Shown here piece by piece: positions 61,838 through 64,000 of a stretch of 64,000 bases of DNA (the first letter of the stretch is position 1; each line of letters begins with the position of its first letter). Under the pieces are notes generated by a model, which had not been told where the DNA came from, did not search any database, and saw nothing but the letters and a program-made list of their open reading frames with translations. The stretch covers positions 523,112 through 587,111 of the forward strand of contig CALMQB010000002.1 in the NCBI GenBank assembly GCA_937871805.1, in the 5' to 3' direction. A program made the position numbers and the translations under genes. Origin of the DNA: an uncultured Candidatus Saccharibacteria bacterium (GTDB lineage Bacteria; Patescibacteriota; Saccharimonadia; Saccharimonadales; HK-STAS-PATE-42).

Positions 61838-64000
<2,163 letters not shown>

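Overview
The window reads as one chromosomal segment of a small-genome Candidate Phyla Radiation bacterium, most likely Saccharibacteria (TM7). Supporting signs are the 5' and 3' thirds of the 16S gene, a minimal and densely packed gene set, a VirD4-type coupling ATPase next to gyrBA, Saccharibacteria-style surface and anchor proteins, and the near absence of biosynthetic genes. UGA is used as a normal stop, for example in ATGA overlaps, so the code is standard. Composition is AT-rich. The short word AAACTTAA and its complement are scattered through the chromosome at roughly ten times chance, which resembles a DNA uptake sequence.

Layout. 0-11 kb: primase start, valS flanked by short dispersed inverted repeats, uvrB, ftsK and a large surface protein. 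11-21 kb: mostly housekeeping genes (yraN, a DHH phosphoesterase, def, cysS, a SET-domain protein, rpsF-ssb-rpsR-efp, a 2H phosphoesterase, a TlyA-like methylase, a 5' nuclease, ychF). Two genes here are broken by in-frame TGA codons. 21-28 kb: a prepilin peptidase-like protein, methylases, a Xer recombinase, uppP, ndk, tRNA-Arg, a THUMP-type RNA methylase, a PH-domain protein, a PPIase and tRNA-Asp. 28.2 to about 33.8 kb: an integrated element at the 3' end of tRNA-Asp. It carries a large serine recombinase, small unknown genes, two HEPN-like proteins, an HNH nuclease, a membrane protein, a promoter-to-terminator small RNA and a pair of tandem structured elements. It has no AAACTTAA copy. 33.9-45 kb: an ABC-F protein, a GT2 glycosyltransferase, an NrdR-like protein, then tgt coupled to a thymine-pyrophosphorylase-like protein and an Erm-like methylase, tRNA-Val, thrS behind a leader peptide, an alkyltransferase-like protein, a winged-helix regulator and an MBL-like protein. 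45-57.6 kb: rpmB, RNase P RNA, infC-rpmI-rplT, comM, a candidate small RNA, the T4SS coupling ATPase and gyrB-gyrA. 57.9-64 kb: 16S rRNA with its own processing stem and terminator, then protein genes, then tRNA-Ala, tRNA-Ile and a partial 23S.

How it fits together. The window encodes replication and segregation (DnaG, GyrAB, FtsK with a Xer recombinase, UvrB), translation and rRNA/tRNA modification, envelope functions, and parts of a DNA-uptake programme: a prepilin peptidase-like protein, the ComM helicase, SSB, and the over-represented word. Many genes have an extended -10 box (TGnTATAAT) ending only 7-11 nt before the start codon, which implies leaderless mRNAs. Queuine exchange without visible queuosine synthesis genes, and the few catabolic genes, fit an epibiotic lifestyle.

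Caution: the centre of the 16S gene carries alphaproteobacterial and then betaproteobacterial signatures, which suggests a misassembly or, less likely, a natural mosaic. All family assignments were made by reading the sequence. No database search was run.
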